From Chionoecetes opilio (Eukaryota; Arthropoda; Malacostraca; Decapoda; Majidae): 64,000 nucleotides of DNA. Below, piece by piece: positions 44,141 to 56,190 of the stretch. The stretch is from positions 1 through 64,000 of the forward strand of contig JACEEZ010020909.1 of NCBI GenBank assembly GCA_016584305.1, read 5' to 3'. A program made the translations under genes and the position numbers. Numbering within the stretch: the first letter of the stretch is position 1; every line of letters begins with the position of its first letter. The notes below the pieces were generated by a model that was not told the origin of the DNA, made no database searches, and saw nothing but the letters and a program-made list of their open reading frames with translations.

Positions 44141-44771
44141 GCTTCATGCTGCTGCTGCTGCCGAAGGCCGCGCTGCCAGACGTGGATGAGACCCTTGCTT
44201 GTATTTCATCTCTTTACTCATATATATGACTAATATCCATCCAAATGCAATCATATGTCTACATTCACCTAGAGAAATGATATTTCATAGCATACCAAGC
44301 AATAATAAGTGAGCCTGGAGACTCCCTACCTCTGCTAATACCAGTCTCGAGCAGTCGTTGGCCAGTGTGCACGTTTACGACCAAACCTACGACTTTGCCG
44401 CGCTGTGGGTTCCTGTTACGACCGACGTCGGACTTCCTACCAAAAAAAGGTGATAAAGTGCTTCGTAGCTTCCCCCCAGCTGGACGATATACAATGATTC
44501 AGATGCGCAGAGACGAGTTTTTTGGGCAGTGGAAGAGGTCTGTGCACCCGTCACTTGTCCCTTACCTACCGTACCCTCTCGAGTCTAGTGTGTCACGCGG
44601 CGTCCCGAAGAGTACATACAACGTCTTTGTTGCTTGTATGTATTGTGCCTTGTGAGTCAATTTTAGTGATTTGCTGGTTTACTTAATGTGCTTATTGTGA
44701 CTTATTTGTGCTCTGTCCTACTGTGCTGTCACACTCTAAATTCACTGTGTTTTGTGTGGTGGTGTGGTATA
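44141..44771. other. Remnant of family A/F-like element interior, no gene
   Basis: 44,150-44,350 matches interiors elsewhere (GCTGCTGCTGCC near 13,840 inverted; CATACCAAGCA near 35,085). The open stretch at 44,365-44,655 is unrecognised and probably fortuitous. Confidence 0.5.
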
Positions 44772-45548
44772 CAGGGAGGTCCCGTTATACGAGCATTCGG
44801 TATATGAGAATCCGATGATACGAGATGTGTAAATTAGGGTCTATTTTCAATATACGAGATCGAAAATCCAATGATACGACATTCAAACTGGGGTGAGTAA
44901 AATTATCAAGCTCAAAATGCACGCCCTACCACTCCCTGTCTGGACAAAGGGGGATTTGGTTGACCCCAGTGAGGTCACCCCTAGCAAGCCGTGACCTGAA
45001 GGGTAATTAAGCATATGGTGCGGCCTGACATTTAGGGGTAATTAGCAGGTGTGCAGCCCCAACTTTGGGACCGCAGTCAGGTCACCCCTAGCAAGGCGTG
45101 ACCTGAAGGGTAATTAAGCATATGGCGCGGCCTGACCTTTAGGGGTAATTAGCAGGTGTGGGGCCTCAACCTTGGAACCCCTACACTACCTTCTCTTGTA
45201 TCACGCGGCATCCCCTACATTACAACGTCTTTTTTGCTTGTTATGCATGTTTTATGTTTAATTAATGTGCAGTTATGTTATTTTGTGTGCTATTTTCTCT
45301 TTCAGAATGCTTTTTCTACAGAATAGGTAGTGCAGTGTGGGTAATATAGACGCTGTGTGTTTGTTGTGTTTGCTATAGTTTATTTTAGCTTGAAAAACAT
45401 GTCTTTTTTTTTGTCTTGTTTTTTTAATTAATGGGGTCCTGGAAACAAACCTATATTTTACCATTAGTTATGTGTTTCGCTATACGAGATTTAGCTTTAC
45501 GAGTATGCCAGGTGGAACCTAACTGCTCGTATCTTCGGGACCTCCCTG
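44772..45548 (+). mobile_element. TA-target element, family D, full copy
   Basis: CAGGGAGGTCCCGTTATACG at the left and inverted GGGACCTCCCTG at the right; 777 bp. The interior contains a direct duplication (about 44,940-45,060 against 45,065-45,180, TGACCTGAAGGGTAATTAAG). The right TA (45,549-45,550) is shared with the next element. Confidence 0.8.
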
Positions 45549-45550
45549 TA

Positions 45551-46118
45551 CAGGTTGACCATCACTAATCCGGCAATCAATATTCCGGTTCCATCAGTTT
45601 TCCGGCATGAATTTCGGAGCGCAGTTTCAAACTTCCCGGGTTGGCGCGCCACTGTTTGCGGGAGGCGCCGTTTATGTTTTGATGGCGCTGTACCCAGAAT
45701 CAGCTGTATGCTCACGCTTCCGACAGCAAACAGGCATTCCTTCTCATTTATTTGCCGTAATTGTTAAAATCTGCTGCTGCATCATGGATTCGGCGAATAA
45801 AAGAAGTGGCGTAAAATGCAAACATCGCTCGTTGTCGATCGCAGAGAAAGTTGAACTGTTAAAAAAACTTGATAGTGGTGTGTCTGTGCGAAGTGTTTGT
45901 GAAATGTATGGCATTGGGTCTTCAACAGTCTATGATATAAAACACCAAAAAGAAAAAGTGCTAAAGTTCTTTACTGACAGTGGATAAAAAAAAGCAGATG
46001 TTTGTAAGGAAGTCAATGACAGAAGGAAAAATTTCTGATCTGGACCAAGTGCTGATAACCTGGTTTAATCTTCGTGTAAGTGAAGGTGTTGAAATTTCTG
46101 GAGACTTATTAAAGGAAC
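45551..46118 (+). mobile_element. Tigger element, 5' part only
   Basis: Begins CAGGTTGACCATCACTAATC right after the shared TA, with subterminal TCCGG motifs. It is cut off after the DNA-binding domain by Copia-type sequence; no right end is found. Confidence 0.75.
45784..46118 (+). pseudogene. Tigger/pogo transposase N-terminal DNA-binding region
   Basis: From ATG 45,784: a short leader then LSIAEKVELLKKLDSGVSVR, followed by CEMYGIGSSTVYDIKHQKEK, the psq-type helix-turn-helix. After a +1 shift in an A8 run (45,986-45,993) it continues LDQVLITWFNLRVSEGVEIS, the CENP-B-like second HTH. About 112 residues remain; the DDE domain is missing. Confidence 0.8.
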
Positions 46119-46124
46119 TCCTCT

Positions 46125-48022
46125 GTGGTAACTACGTTGAGCCCCACATACTTAAAGCACTAGGATCGAAAGACCCGACCTGGAAGGTCCTACGCAACTG
46201 GTTTATGACGTGCTGCTCAAAGTTCATAGTACTAGCCCACAAGAAGTCATCCACATATATGCATATGATACCCTCTGCTCCACCATGTTGGCTCCACGAA
46301 AACAATGCAGGGTCCAGGGACGAATTCTTGGCACAGAGACATATCAGCTGTTTATTCACTCATGTACCATTGTCTGGCCGAGTCGCACAAACCATACACC
46401 GTCTTCCTCAGATGCCACAATAAGTCATTGTCGAAACTCAGGAGGAGGTATCAGGTAAACTTCACGCTCTATTTGTTCCCTTAGAGGTGTGCAGCTTGTA
46501 TATCCATTGTGTGGCACACCCAACCATTAGCTGAGGCGAGTACCATTGCCAAACGGACAGCCTCCTTTGAACAAGTGGGAGAATTCTTCTGCAGCCCTAT
46601 GGTGTCCTCCTCAAAGCCCCTGGCTACCAAATGTGCCTTCACAATAGTCTTCCCTTCCTTCAGCTTTTCTGTGACCACCCACCGTACAGATATAGCTTGT
46701 TGACCCACATTCTCCACCTCTTCATACACCTCCTTGGTCCTCCAATTCTCAATCTCTTTTTCCTTAGCACACATCACCAATCTGTATTAATCTGTATTAA
46801 ACAACACAAACATTTCTGTCGCCTCGTCCACTGTTTCCCACGACGTAAAAGCTCTGTTCAGATCCATCCAACTAATGTTACCATCTTTGTCACTCTTAAT
46901 GTTATAGCAGTTGGGGTATCGACCAGTCGCCTTCCCCGCCCGACTATCAATTCTACCTGATATCCACTCACCACTCGCTTTATCAACGCCCTTGATCCTT
47001 TGACCCACTTTAACTCTCACTACAGGATTTGCCAACACACCTGAGGCACTCGCACCCGTGTCCGTCTGCCGAACGTCACCGTTGTGGACATCCACAGCCA
47101 CCTGCGCCCCCTCACCCACAACATCAACAATTTCACCAGGATGGTCGTCATCATCAGAGTCCATGTCTGAATCCCCGAACCCAAGCTCTATATCACAACG
47201 CACACTAGGAACTCGCAGAGCACTGGTTTTGGAAGAGGCACATCTTCCTCTTTTGGGAATGCAGCGTATCAAAAACTGGTCGGTGCCGTGGCAATTCAAC
47301 ATGTGTGCACCCTAACACACATTCCACCGTGCTTCACTAAAAATTGTTTTCCGTCTTTCCCAATTATGGTACCCGGTCCGCGCCTTTTACTGTCTAGACG
47401 CTTGTAGTAAACATCATCTCCGTAGTGTAGGTCTCCGGGGTCGCTGTCTCTCACATTATGACGAAGTGCTCTAGTCAGCCTTCACTAGATTCCGCTACGG
47501 TAAATGCTCTCCGTGCCGCGTGAAGGGCATTCAGGTTATCCTTCACTATACCTGCAGGTGGGCCTCGCCGTCTAGGCGCCGGTAGGCTATCATAAAGGCC
47601 CCAGGAATCCCAGGGTTCTGGCCAAATACCAACTGGTGGGCGAGAAACCTGAAATGTTGACAGTGCATTCCTGGCAGCCCCAAGCCAGAGCAACATCCAA
47701 ATCACAGCAGGACAATCCCCAAAATCTTGCTTACCTTTCCCTCCCAACACAGCATTGATCCTCTCACAAACACCATTACTCCAGGGCTTTCAGCTGCCGT
47801 CGTCATAATCTTAACATTGAATGCCTAAACAAGAGACCTCATATCTGAATTATTAAATTCACGCCATTATCTGATAAGTTTTTCCTGCGGCCCCAAATAG
47901 CAAAACCCCAACGAGAAATATTCCCCGAATAATAGTGCCCGCATTCTTGTCTGGAACAACCACAGATGTACAATATCTTGTATACAGGTCCACTATCACC
48001 AAGAAATACTTCTTGCCCCACG
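46125..48022 (-). pseudogene. Copia-type retroelement pol relic (integrase then RT)
   Basis: Minus strand, high to low coordinates: integrase core end (SGPVYKILYICGC; LSDNGVNLIIQ at about 47,850), integrase C-terminal part (AARNALSTFQ; NLNALHAARRAFTVAES at 47,480), a linker with acidic DSDMDSDDDD (47,160), then RT: AISVRWVVTEKLKEGK, KAHLVARGFEED, LRKTVYGLCDSARQWYM and the catalytic IICIYVDDFLWAS (46,270). Integrase before RT is the Copia order. Several frameshifts; gag, protease, RNase H and LTRs are not seen. It truncates the Tigger element on its left. Confidence 0.85.
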
Positions 48023-48024
48023 AC

Positions 48025-48470
48025 TTAAAGTAATCGGCCAGACCATTTCATCATTCCTGATTTGATGTAGTTAGAGTATAGCCATTTTCGAGTGTATCAA
48101 CAATATGTTGTCACTTTTTGCATCCAGTCAGCCGTTTTTTAATAATCCGTAATCAAAATCTGTAAATTCCCCGAGCTTCGAAAACACTGCTGGCAACTGG
48201 CAGACGATGCGCCACGGCTCGGTGACATCACTTTAGGTGGTCTCCTCTTCCCGCGCTAATCTAGAAGCACGTAAACACAAAGATAATATAGGTCTTGAAG
48301 ATTTTGGGTGTTTCTGATAGATTTGTTTTGCGATATGGTATACACATGCATCCTTGATGGGTGCAGCAAGAAAGCTGTGCCTTTCCAGAAAAGTTTGCAC
48401 ACGTATCAGATCAATAGGCGACAAATGTGTTAAAAAAAATTGTGCGTCGGACGTACGTTGCTGCGTTGGG
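48025..48470. mobile_element. TTAA-type element, partial second copy
   Basis: Begins at TTAA with AGTAATCGGCCAGACC and, read in reverse, follows 9,559-9,302 and then 7,590-7,430 (GCAGCAAGAAAGCTG). It shows the uninterrupted order of the family at the place where the copy at 7,185-9,559 is split. It is lost into the minisatellite. Confidence 0.75.
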
Positions 48471-48474
48471 GTGA

Positions 48475-49922
48475 AGGTAGGGAAACGGGCTGGGTGTTGG
48501 TGGTGGGTGTTAGTGGTGGGGGAAGTGGGTGAATGTTGGTGGAGGGGGAAGTGGGTGGGGTTGGTGGTAGGAAGGGGGTGGGTGTTGGTGGTTGGGGAAG
48601 GGGATGGGTGTTGGTGGTTGGGAAGTGGGTGGGTGTTGGTGGTTGGTGAAGTGGGTGGGTGTTGGGGTGGGGTGCACATTCACCTTTTTTGGCATTAAAT
48701 CAATCTGGTGGTGGGGGAAGTGGGTGGATGTTGGTGGTTGGGGTAGGGGGTGGGTGTTGGTGGTGGGAAGGGGGTAGTGGTTGGGGGAAGGGGATGGGGT
48801 TGTGGTGGTTGAGGAAGGGGGTGGGTGTTGGTGGTGGGGAAGGGGATGTGAGTTAGTGGTGGGGGAAGGGGGTGGGTGGGTTTGGGGGTGGGGGAAGGGG
48901 GTGGGTGTTGGTGGTTGGGGAAGTGGGTGGATGTTTGGGGGTTGAGGAAGGGGGTGGGTGTTGGTGGTTTGGGAGGGGATGGGTGTTGGTGGTTGGGGAA
49001 GTGGGTGGGTGTTGGTGGTGGGGGAAGTGGGTGGAGGTGGATGTTGGGGAAGGGGTGGGTGTTGGGGTTGGGAAGGGGGGGGGTGTTGGTGGTTGGGGAA
49101 GGGGGTGGGTGTTGGTGGTTGGGAAGGGGTGGGTGTTGGTGGTTGGGGAGGTGGGTGGGTGTTGGTGGTGGGGAAGTGGTTGGATGTTGGTGGTAGGGGA
49201 AGTGGGTGGGTGTTGGTCGTTGGGGAAAGGGTGGGTGTTGGTGGGTTTGGGGGAAGGGGGTGGGTGTTTGGGGGTTGGGAAGGGGGTGGGTGTTGGTGGT
49301 TGGGGAAGGGGGTGGGGTTTTGGGGGTTGGAGAAGGGGTTGGGTGTTGGGGTTGGGGAAGGGGGTTTGGGTTGGGGGGTTGGGGAAGGGGTTGGGTGTTG
49401 GTGGTTGGGGAAGGGGGGGGGGTGGTGGTTGGGGAAGGCGGTGGGAATGGGGGTTGGGGAAGGGTTGGGTGTTTGGGGGTTGGGGGGAAAGGGGGTGGGT
49501 GTTGGTGGTTGGGGAAGGGGGGGGGGAATTGGTGGTTGGGGAAGGGGGTGGGTGTTGGTGGTTGGAAGGGGTTGGGTGTTGGTGGTTGGGGAAAGGGGGT
49601 GGGTGTGGTGGTTGGAGAAGGGGTTGGGTGTTGGTGGTTGGGGAAGGGGGTGGGTGTTGGTGGTTGGAGAAGGGGTTGGGGTTGTGGTGTGGGAAGGGGT
49701 TGGGTGTTGGTGGTTGGGGAAGGGGGGGGTGTTGGTGGTTGGGAAAGGGGGTGGGAATTTGGGGGTTGGGGAAGGGGGGGGGTGTTGGGGGTTGGAGAAG
49801 GGGTTGGGTGTTGGTGGTTGGGAAGGGGTGGGTGTTGGTGGTTGGGGAAGGGGGGGGGTGTTGGTGGTTTGGAAGGGGTGGGTGTTGGGGTTGGGGAAGG
49901 GGGTGGGTGTGGGGGGTTGGAG
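48475..49922. repeat. 1.45-kb G-rich minisatellite
   Basis: About 50-55 units near 26 bp, TTGGTGGTTGGGGAAGGGGG plus TGGGTG, with many variants. Strong G-run asymmetry: all G on the plus strand. It lies inside the junction of a TTAA element (left) and a family C end (right). Long Pro/His-rich and Gly/Trp-rich frames on both strands result from the lack of stop triplets. Confidence 0.95.
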
Positions 49923-50188
49923 ACCACATCGCTGTCTTGTTGCCTCAGCTCTTATTTCTCTTAAATTCCAACCTTTTCTTTGTTTTATGAATTACTTTTT
50001 ATAACAGTTTTACAATTTTGCTCAGTGAACTACTGCTCAGCACAGATCACTCCAGACCCCCGAAATACACCCCCGGTGTTGCATTCTCTGCCCGACCCTC
50101 ATCCTAAATGGCCGCATTAGACGCGGGTGAATTTAATTCCTTTTTGGGGAAAAAGTGCGTCTTATGCACCGGCAAATACGGAAATATA
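49923..50188 (-). mobile_element. Family C left end, inverted
   Basis: Read in reverse: CCGTATTTGCCGGTGCATAA, then CGCGTCTAATGCGGCCAT, GGAGTGATCTGTGCTGAGCA, as in 54,253-54,520. The minisatellite begins where this copy ends. Confidence 0.8.
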
Positions 50189-50312
50189 TATATAATTTAT
50201 ATAATATACTATATATTTTTAATATATATATAATTATAATATATTATATATAAAAAATTTTATATTAAAAATATATATAATATATATTATATATATATTA
50301 TTCTTTTTAGCA
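50189..50312. repeat. Impure (TA)n
   Basis: TA-rich array with interruptions, at the outer border of the family C end. Base quality falls from here on. Confidence 0.8.
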
Positions 50313-50399
50313 AAAAAATTTTGAAAGCAGTCGAGCATTCTCTTTTTTTAATTTTTTTTATGTACGGTTTTATACTCGTAAAAGTTTTTTTTTTCTTCT

Positions 50400-51190
50400 G
50401 TAAATGATTAGAAGTTCCTATTGACGAAACGTTTCGGAACTAACTTTTCCATCTTCAGTCGTGGCGGATTCTGACGCGGGGGGAGTCTAGCTTATAAAAA
50501 AACAAATGGATCGGGGCGAGGGCCCGGTGGGGGGGGCAAGGACTAGGCCGGTAGCCCTTTGGGCTGTGCGGGTGTTGGTGTTGATATGTCGCTTACGGAA
50601 CGCAAAATTGGAAGTCGTGGTTTGAATGTTGATTTTGGGCTGTTTAATGCAATGTATATTGTTTCTAAGTAAAAAGGGCGGCGAGGGTCTTTTTCCTTAT
50701 CGAAATAATGGTGTTCTTTTTTCAGGTCGTTCTTATCAGGCGGGATTTGTGTACAATGTATAATGATTTTAATAGATCCTTTATTCAGATGACATATAAG
50801 TCGCCCGAATTTGTCCGAGTCATACCAATTAGGGGTGAGTCCCATTCTTTACTGTTAAGGTGTGTTGGGTTTGACTGGTCTTTTTAAAAAAGTCGGTCAA
50901 AAGAGGGGTTTTCGGGGCAAAAATTGGGGGTTTTTTTTGTTTTGTAGAAATGTAAGAGCGAGAGGTCTTTTTTTTGGTCATAGGCGACGTTGCGGGTTTT
51001 TTTTGTCTTTTTTAAAAACTTCTCGTCGTTTTTTAGTCTGAAGCATGTGGGGCTTGGGGAAAAAAATTGATGGAAACGCTGGGGGTGGGGGTGGTATTCT
51101 CCTGTTTGTACCCTTTTTTACAAATTTTCTTTGGGAGGGCTGCACAGGTAAGCGTAGCGTGTTTATAAGGAATTGGTAAAGCACTCTATT
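50400..51190 (-). pseudogene. Possible Penelope-like element 3' part
   Basis: The plus-strand motif GACGAAACGTTTCGGAAC (50,423) is of the kind found near the 3' ends of Penelope elements. Upstream on the minus strand, 50,845-50,543 has NWYDSDKFG, a spaced His-Asn-Lys run and RRPFYLETIYIAL, similar in layout to the end of the Penelope GIY-YIG nuclease (E..YI). Quality is poor and no RT motif is certain. Confidence 0.35.
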
Positions 51191-52018
51191 ATGGGAGTGT
51201 CTTTCCAGTGGGAAAAATGAGAGAGGGGTCTCCTGACAAAGCGTTTATGGAGAATGCAGGTTCGAGTAGGGACCACTTTTTCCCCCTTTTAAACAAGCCC
51301 GTTTGGGGGGTTTTGGGGAATACTGTGGTTTTTGAATCCCGCTCTCTCGCACTGACAGTACGTCCCGAAAAAGGGAGACGTCCATTGGTGGGTTTCTCAT
51401 AGGGGAAATTTAGATCTGATCAGGAGAAACGATCCTGAGGTCCTGTAGTTTTTGAACTTTTTTTCCCAAAGAAGAATATACATAGCGGCAGTAGAGGGGG
51501 GGGGCGGTTTGGAAAAAATAAGAGTTTTTGATTCGAGGTCCCCATAAGAGTTTGGAACAAAATTCCGGCGGGCTGCCATCGCTTACCAGATCGTTGGAAT
51601 AGGCCCCTGGGGAAAGAGGAACTTGGCGCCCTAGTTTCCCAAACACATACACCTCACTTCTGCCTAGACTTTCCCTTAAAAATTTGCGGCCCCCCCTGCC
51701 CCCCAAAGACATCATTGCCCCCCAATCGACGGGAAAGCCTTTTCACCCAAAGTTCCTGTTTCCAAAACATCGATTTTTATCCTTGATCGCGTTTACCGCA
51801 TGAAGACCCAAGGCCCCTTTTGCTTCCAGAGATGCCTTAAAGACCCTTTCTGCGCTCTGCACGAAAAAGCCCTTTCCTCTGTCCCCTGGCCGAGTACCAA
51901 CGACGAGGGGATGGATGGGGAGCCCGCTGGGGTTTTCTGTGAGGGGCTCTGCTGCAGTGTCTGCGCTTCCACTCCCCGTTTTGTGCCACATTTTCAACTC
52001 CTCACTTGAATGTCCCAC
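51191..52018 (-). other. Unrecognised open minus-strand stretch
   Basis: 51,715-51,410 (VYVFGKLGRQVPLSPGAYSN) and 52,018-51,743 are open on the minus strand and read somewhat like protein, perhaps the same element as 50,400-51,190. I recognise no motif. Confidence 0.25.
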
Positions 52019-52330
52019 CCTTGCCCGCCCACCCTCTGGCGGGGGCTGGCGTCCACCCCTCCCGGCAACACGCTGTCATCCGCCTCACTGGTGCCTTCCT
52101 GAGGAAGACAGGTCAACTACAGCCCCTGGGGATAGATCATAGGACGTCACCAGGGCTCATAGTTTTTCCCCAAGGGATCCTCGCAGCCCTAAAAAAAACA
52201 ACAAAGTGACGTAAAAGTCCGCGGCAGATTAGTTGATATTGGCGGTTGCCGGACAGGGCAGTAAATACTAGAGTAGGATAAACGTCCGGGGGTGGGTTAT
52301 GGCCTTGGATGTTGCGATTCCCGGCCCAGT
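52019..52330 (+). repeat. Copy of the target repeat, unoccupied
   Basis: CGCCTCACTGGTGCCTTCCT, GAGGAAGACAGGTCA and ATCATAGGACGTCACCAGGG correspond to 41,085-41,149 and 43,980-44,060. The site reads GTCACCAG here, with no insertion. Confidence 0.7.
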
Positions 52331-52561
52331 GCTCCCCCCATTAGTCTGGGAAAACGAGGGTTGTGTGTATATATATGAAAAGAATGGTGCCTCGCCCGTG
52401 TGCCCCCCATTTTTACACCCCTTGGGTTCCGCAACTGTTTAACCTATACAAGATGCAAAAGCTGGGCACTAAATACATGAATGTATTTAAAATACTAAAT
52501 ACTAATTAAAATGGGAGAAATGTATTTAAATACCAAATACTAAATACATTTTACGAATGTA

Positions 52562-52760
52562 CAGTCAAACCTCGGGTTTCTAACGTCTCCCTTTTCGAAC
52601 AAATTGGTTCACAAACAGAATTTCAAACTCATAATTGCACAGATTGCCGTACGATAACTCGGTTGCCGAACAAGCTACTTGGCAACTGTCACTTGAACTG
52701 TGCGCGTCAGTCAGCGGGCCCTCACTTAGTAAACATCCCGCGCCAAACTGTTCTTTGATT
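52562..52760 (+). mobile_element. Tigger-like left end only
   Basis: CAGTCAAACCTCGGGTTTCT with repeated GAACAAA / GCCGAACAAG subterminal motifs, followed by GCGCGTCAGTCAGCGGGC. No transposase or right end. Confidence 0.6.
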
Positions 52761-53542
52761 TGGGGGGATTTTCTGTGTTGTGCATTATTTCGGTATTAGT
52801 TTACACTTGGGCCGAAACCCCTACCATAGATAACAAAGTCGCCAGGACAACTTTTTTTTTCGATTTACAGATGTATGGCGGCGTTAATACTTACATTTCT
52901 GCATCCATGATTTCAGGAAGGTTAAAAGGGGCTATCTGGAGAGTCTGTGTCATTTTGTGTCCTTCATATGTGTCATATTATTGCTATAAATGAAAAAAAT
53001 TACAAAAATATCACGAGAGTGGCGACCCAACACTAAGGTAGTTCTGAGTGTCCTTCCCCCGTCGTCGTCGCCCGAAAAAAAAAAAAACAATTAGCGAAAT
53101 TTGAAACCGTATATATTTTTGCAGATACAAAGCATAAAACAACACTGAAACAGGGTAGTTTTATACAGTCATGATATAAACTACTGTGTATCATCTTCAG
53201 TGGCACATACACTCATAGTGATACTATAATTCGTAATATTTGGCGGTTTCCCGACATTATTGCCTGGCGACTAAATGTTATCTGCGGGTTCACAATTGGG
53301 AGTCTGGTTTCTGTTTACCTTATTGGATTCTAGGAAACATTCTCTCTATGAGCTTCCGTCGCAAATCATTAACTTTTGGAGATATGATATTTGTTCATAG
53401 GGAGGCGAGAAGTGTTTACGAGCGCCTTTATTTTTCTTCCCTTGTGACCTGCATCGCCTCTGTTCTTCCCTTATCGCGGACACTTTTTTGAATGCAGATT
53501 TGGATATTACATTGCATTTATAGGCATTTTTATGCATGAATA
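52761..53542. other. No gene recognised
   Basis: Open stretches at 52,760-52,993 and 53,240-53,491 (plus) have no recognisable motif. An A run lies near 53,075-53,090. Confidence 0.4.
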
Positions 53543-53641
53543 CAGTAAAAGCCCCTTTTAACTCGGGACGATAGGGGCTCTGGCCCTTGTCGAGTTATTC
53601 AATGTGCCGAGTTATGCAATATCCCCCTCTGATAGGGGGGG

Positions 53642-53673
<32 letters not shown>

Positions 53674-54199
53674 ACCCTACACTTACCAGTGAACGGTAGC
53701 AGCGGGCATGTATATACCCCGTAATCCAAGGGAGGGGAGCCTTGTTTTTAACATGTAGAAGATGTTAGGGGGCTCTAGTCGCATTTTAACACTGATCACT
53801 TTAATCACTTTATAATCACAACTCTGTACTGTATTGTATACAGTACTGTACAACTTAATTTTACACACTTGAGCACTTAATTACTGCAACACTTTTGCCC
53901 TGTCCATTAACTCTACCTTCGACTGCGAGTGCATGGGAGGACACAGGGGCGACATGACCCTCTAATCACAGGCGTCACTATAACAATCCTGCCTGCACCA
54001 CCACGGGCGACGTCCCAACCATCACAGCCCTCGAGTGAGCCCCCAGGGCCCCCACCATCCCACCCCTGGAGCTCACCCCCCTACACGCGTATAGGCATAG
54101 GTGGGGGAAAAAAAAAAATAAAAAAAAAAAAAAGTCTTTGCTATGCCGAGTTATATCAAATTCCGAGTTTTACAGTGCCGAGTTATAAGGCTTTTACTG
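53543..54199 (+). mobile_element. TA-target element, family G, with SINE
   Basis: CAGTAAAAGCCCCTTTTAAC at the left and inverted ATAAGGCTTTTACTG at the right, TA at both sides; 657 bp. It contains a 5'-truncated SINE body (53,895-54,100) with an A-rich tail. Confidence 0.8.
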
Positions 54200-54252
54200 T
54201 ACAGCTAAAAAGGTAAACAAAAGTCTTTATTTTGGGGGTCAGGAATGGATTA

Positions 54253-56190
54253 CCGTATTAGCCGGCACATAAGACGCAGTTTTTTTCCCATAAACAGGCA
54301 TGAAAAGTTCACCCTGCGTCTAATGCAGCCATATTAGCAATGAGAGGTCGGACAGAGAATACAAAAACAGCCGGTGGTGTATTACAAAGCAGGTCTGGAG
54401 TGATCTGTGCTGAGCAGTAGTCCACTGAGCAAAAAAATTTTGTAACTGTTATAAAACAGTAATCCCTAATACTAAGAAAATGTTGGAGTTTAAGAGAAAA
54501 CAAGAGCTGGGGCAACAAGATAGCGATTTGTTTGCTGCCAAGATGGCCGTGTCAGATGTAAACATCATCCACCTCCCGCTGCTGCTCTTCACTGTAAAAC
54601 GTCTAATATCTCAGGTCTGCTGCTTCACCTGGGATACTTCACTCGGCGATGACCTCCGTCCCCCCCACCAGGAGTCATTACCACCTCAGACTCCTCCCGG
54701 CACCCATGGAAAAGACAAACATCCCGCATATTAGATGTCGCCCTAACCCGCATTCGATTCGGACCACACAAGTTGACCCCAACAGTTGGAAGTAGATGCT
54801 AGAAAGGAGGCAGTAAATGGTGATGGAATTTTCGCTAGGACTGGGGTATTGTTTGTTAATGGAATAATGAAACAAAGAGCGTGTTAAAGTTTTATTTGAA
54901 GGAGTGTAAGCGTGAGAGGGTGGTGTAGTATCTTGGGGAGTCTGTATATACACACAAGGATGGAGAAAGGGCGTCGGGGCCTTTGTAGTTTATTTGACAG
55001 CGAGTCATTGTACAATGTTGCGACAAGAGGTGCGCGGCGTCTGGTAGTGACCACTGAGAGTATTTAAATTAAACTATAGATCAAGAAATATTTATACACT
55101 ATGTAAAAAACCCATAAAATAATCCCTTGGCATATATGGCCACCCAACAAAACTTCACAAAATTGTTGTTATCATTATAAGTGCACGAAACCAACTTTAA
55201 ATGAATTATAAGAATATGTACATAAGAATTTTATGAACAACCCCCTCGTATATGAACAATCTCCCAGGTCCACAAAAGAAATTCGGAAATTAAAAACTGG
55301 GGTATGTGGTAAATTTTTTTCTTAACCAAAACAGTCTCATTACAACAAAAACAACAAGGTAGAGATGGTTACCTTACAGTGATACTAAATATCTTCGTAA
55401 ATTTTTGTTATTGGGCAACCATCGATTTCAAGGCCGAACTTAGTTTTCCTGAATAGTTGTGATGTGTTTTGAATTAATCTGGCTCTCGTTTTGTCGAAAA
55501 TCAATGTATGTTTACATGTATGTGGGGGGGGGCCCTGCCCCTTCTAGGCCCCCCCCGCAAACATTGCTAGCTTCCACGGCCATAGTTTTGGGTAATTTCG
55601 TTTTTTCTCTATTCATGTTACTAACCAAAACCCCCTCAAACCCTAACAAAATTGTTTTAACCTAACTTAACTTCGGCTGAAATAACGGAGATTTTCGGTA
55701 TACGTGAATCCCATTATTTTTAAATTTGGCCCTGGAAAGGGGGTTCAAAATACTCGAAGAAGAAAGTACACGAGATGTGGGAAGAGTCTAGAATTTTTGA
55801 AACCCTACTCCCAAATAATACCAATATCTATACTCAAATTTTCCAAAAAGTCGAAACACAGCAAAAAAGCAACAAAGGCATCCTAAAAAATTTAAATCTA
55901 AGCTATATGTATAGGTAGAAAAAATATTAGAAATAAATTCAAAAAATTTTAATGACCGATTTTGGTTTCCCCTGTCTTTCCCTTTACTTTTTAACAAAAA
56001 AATTTTTCATTCACATTCATGCCGGGAAATTTTTGTTTGGGGGTACATCTCAAATAATTTGTTTTCCCCTAAAAAACCCTTTTTTTTTTAAAAAACTTGA
56101 TAAATTTACAAAAATTTTTTTTTTTTTCCCTCAAAACCCCAATTTTTTTTTTTCCCCCTTTAATCTCCTGTAAAATAGGGGGCACTTATG
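54253..56190 (+). mobile_element. Family C element, long degraded copy
   Basis: Left end CCGTATTAGCCGGCACATAA; interior at 55,330-55,990 follows 16,015-16,340 (GGTAGAGATGGT, TTATTGGGCAACCA, TCAATGTATGTTTACAT). The right end is blurred by sequencing error near 56,180. No transposase. Confidence 0.7.

Noticed and set aside
48475..49922. CRISPR-like repeat array
   Set aside because: No unique spacers; units are contiguous and the genome is eukaryotic.
48695..49929. Long proline/histidine-rich and glycine/tryptophan-rich open frames of 250-410 codons on both strands
   Set aside because: They are translations of a 26-bp minisatellite that lacks stop triplets in any frame; no start context, splice site or conserved segment.
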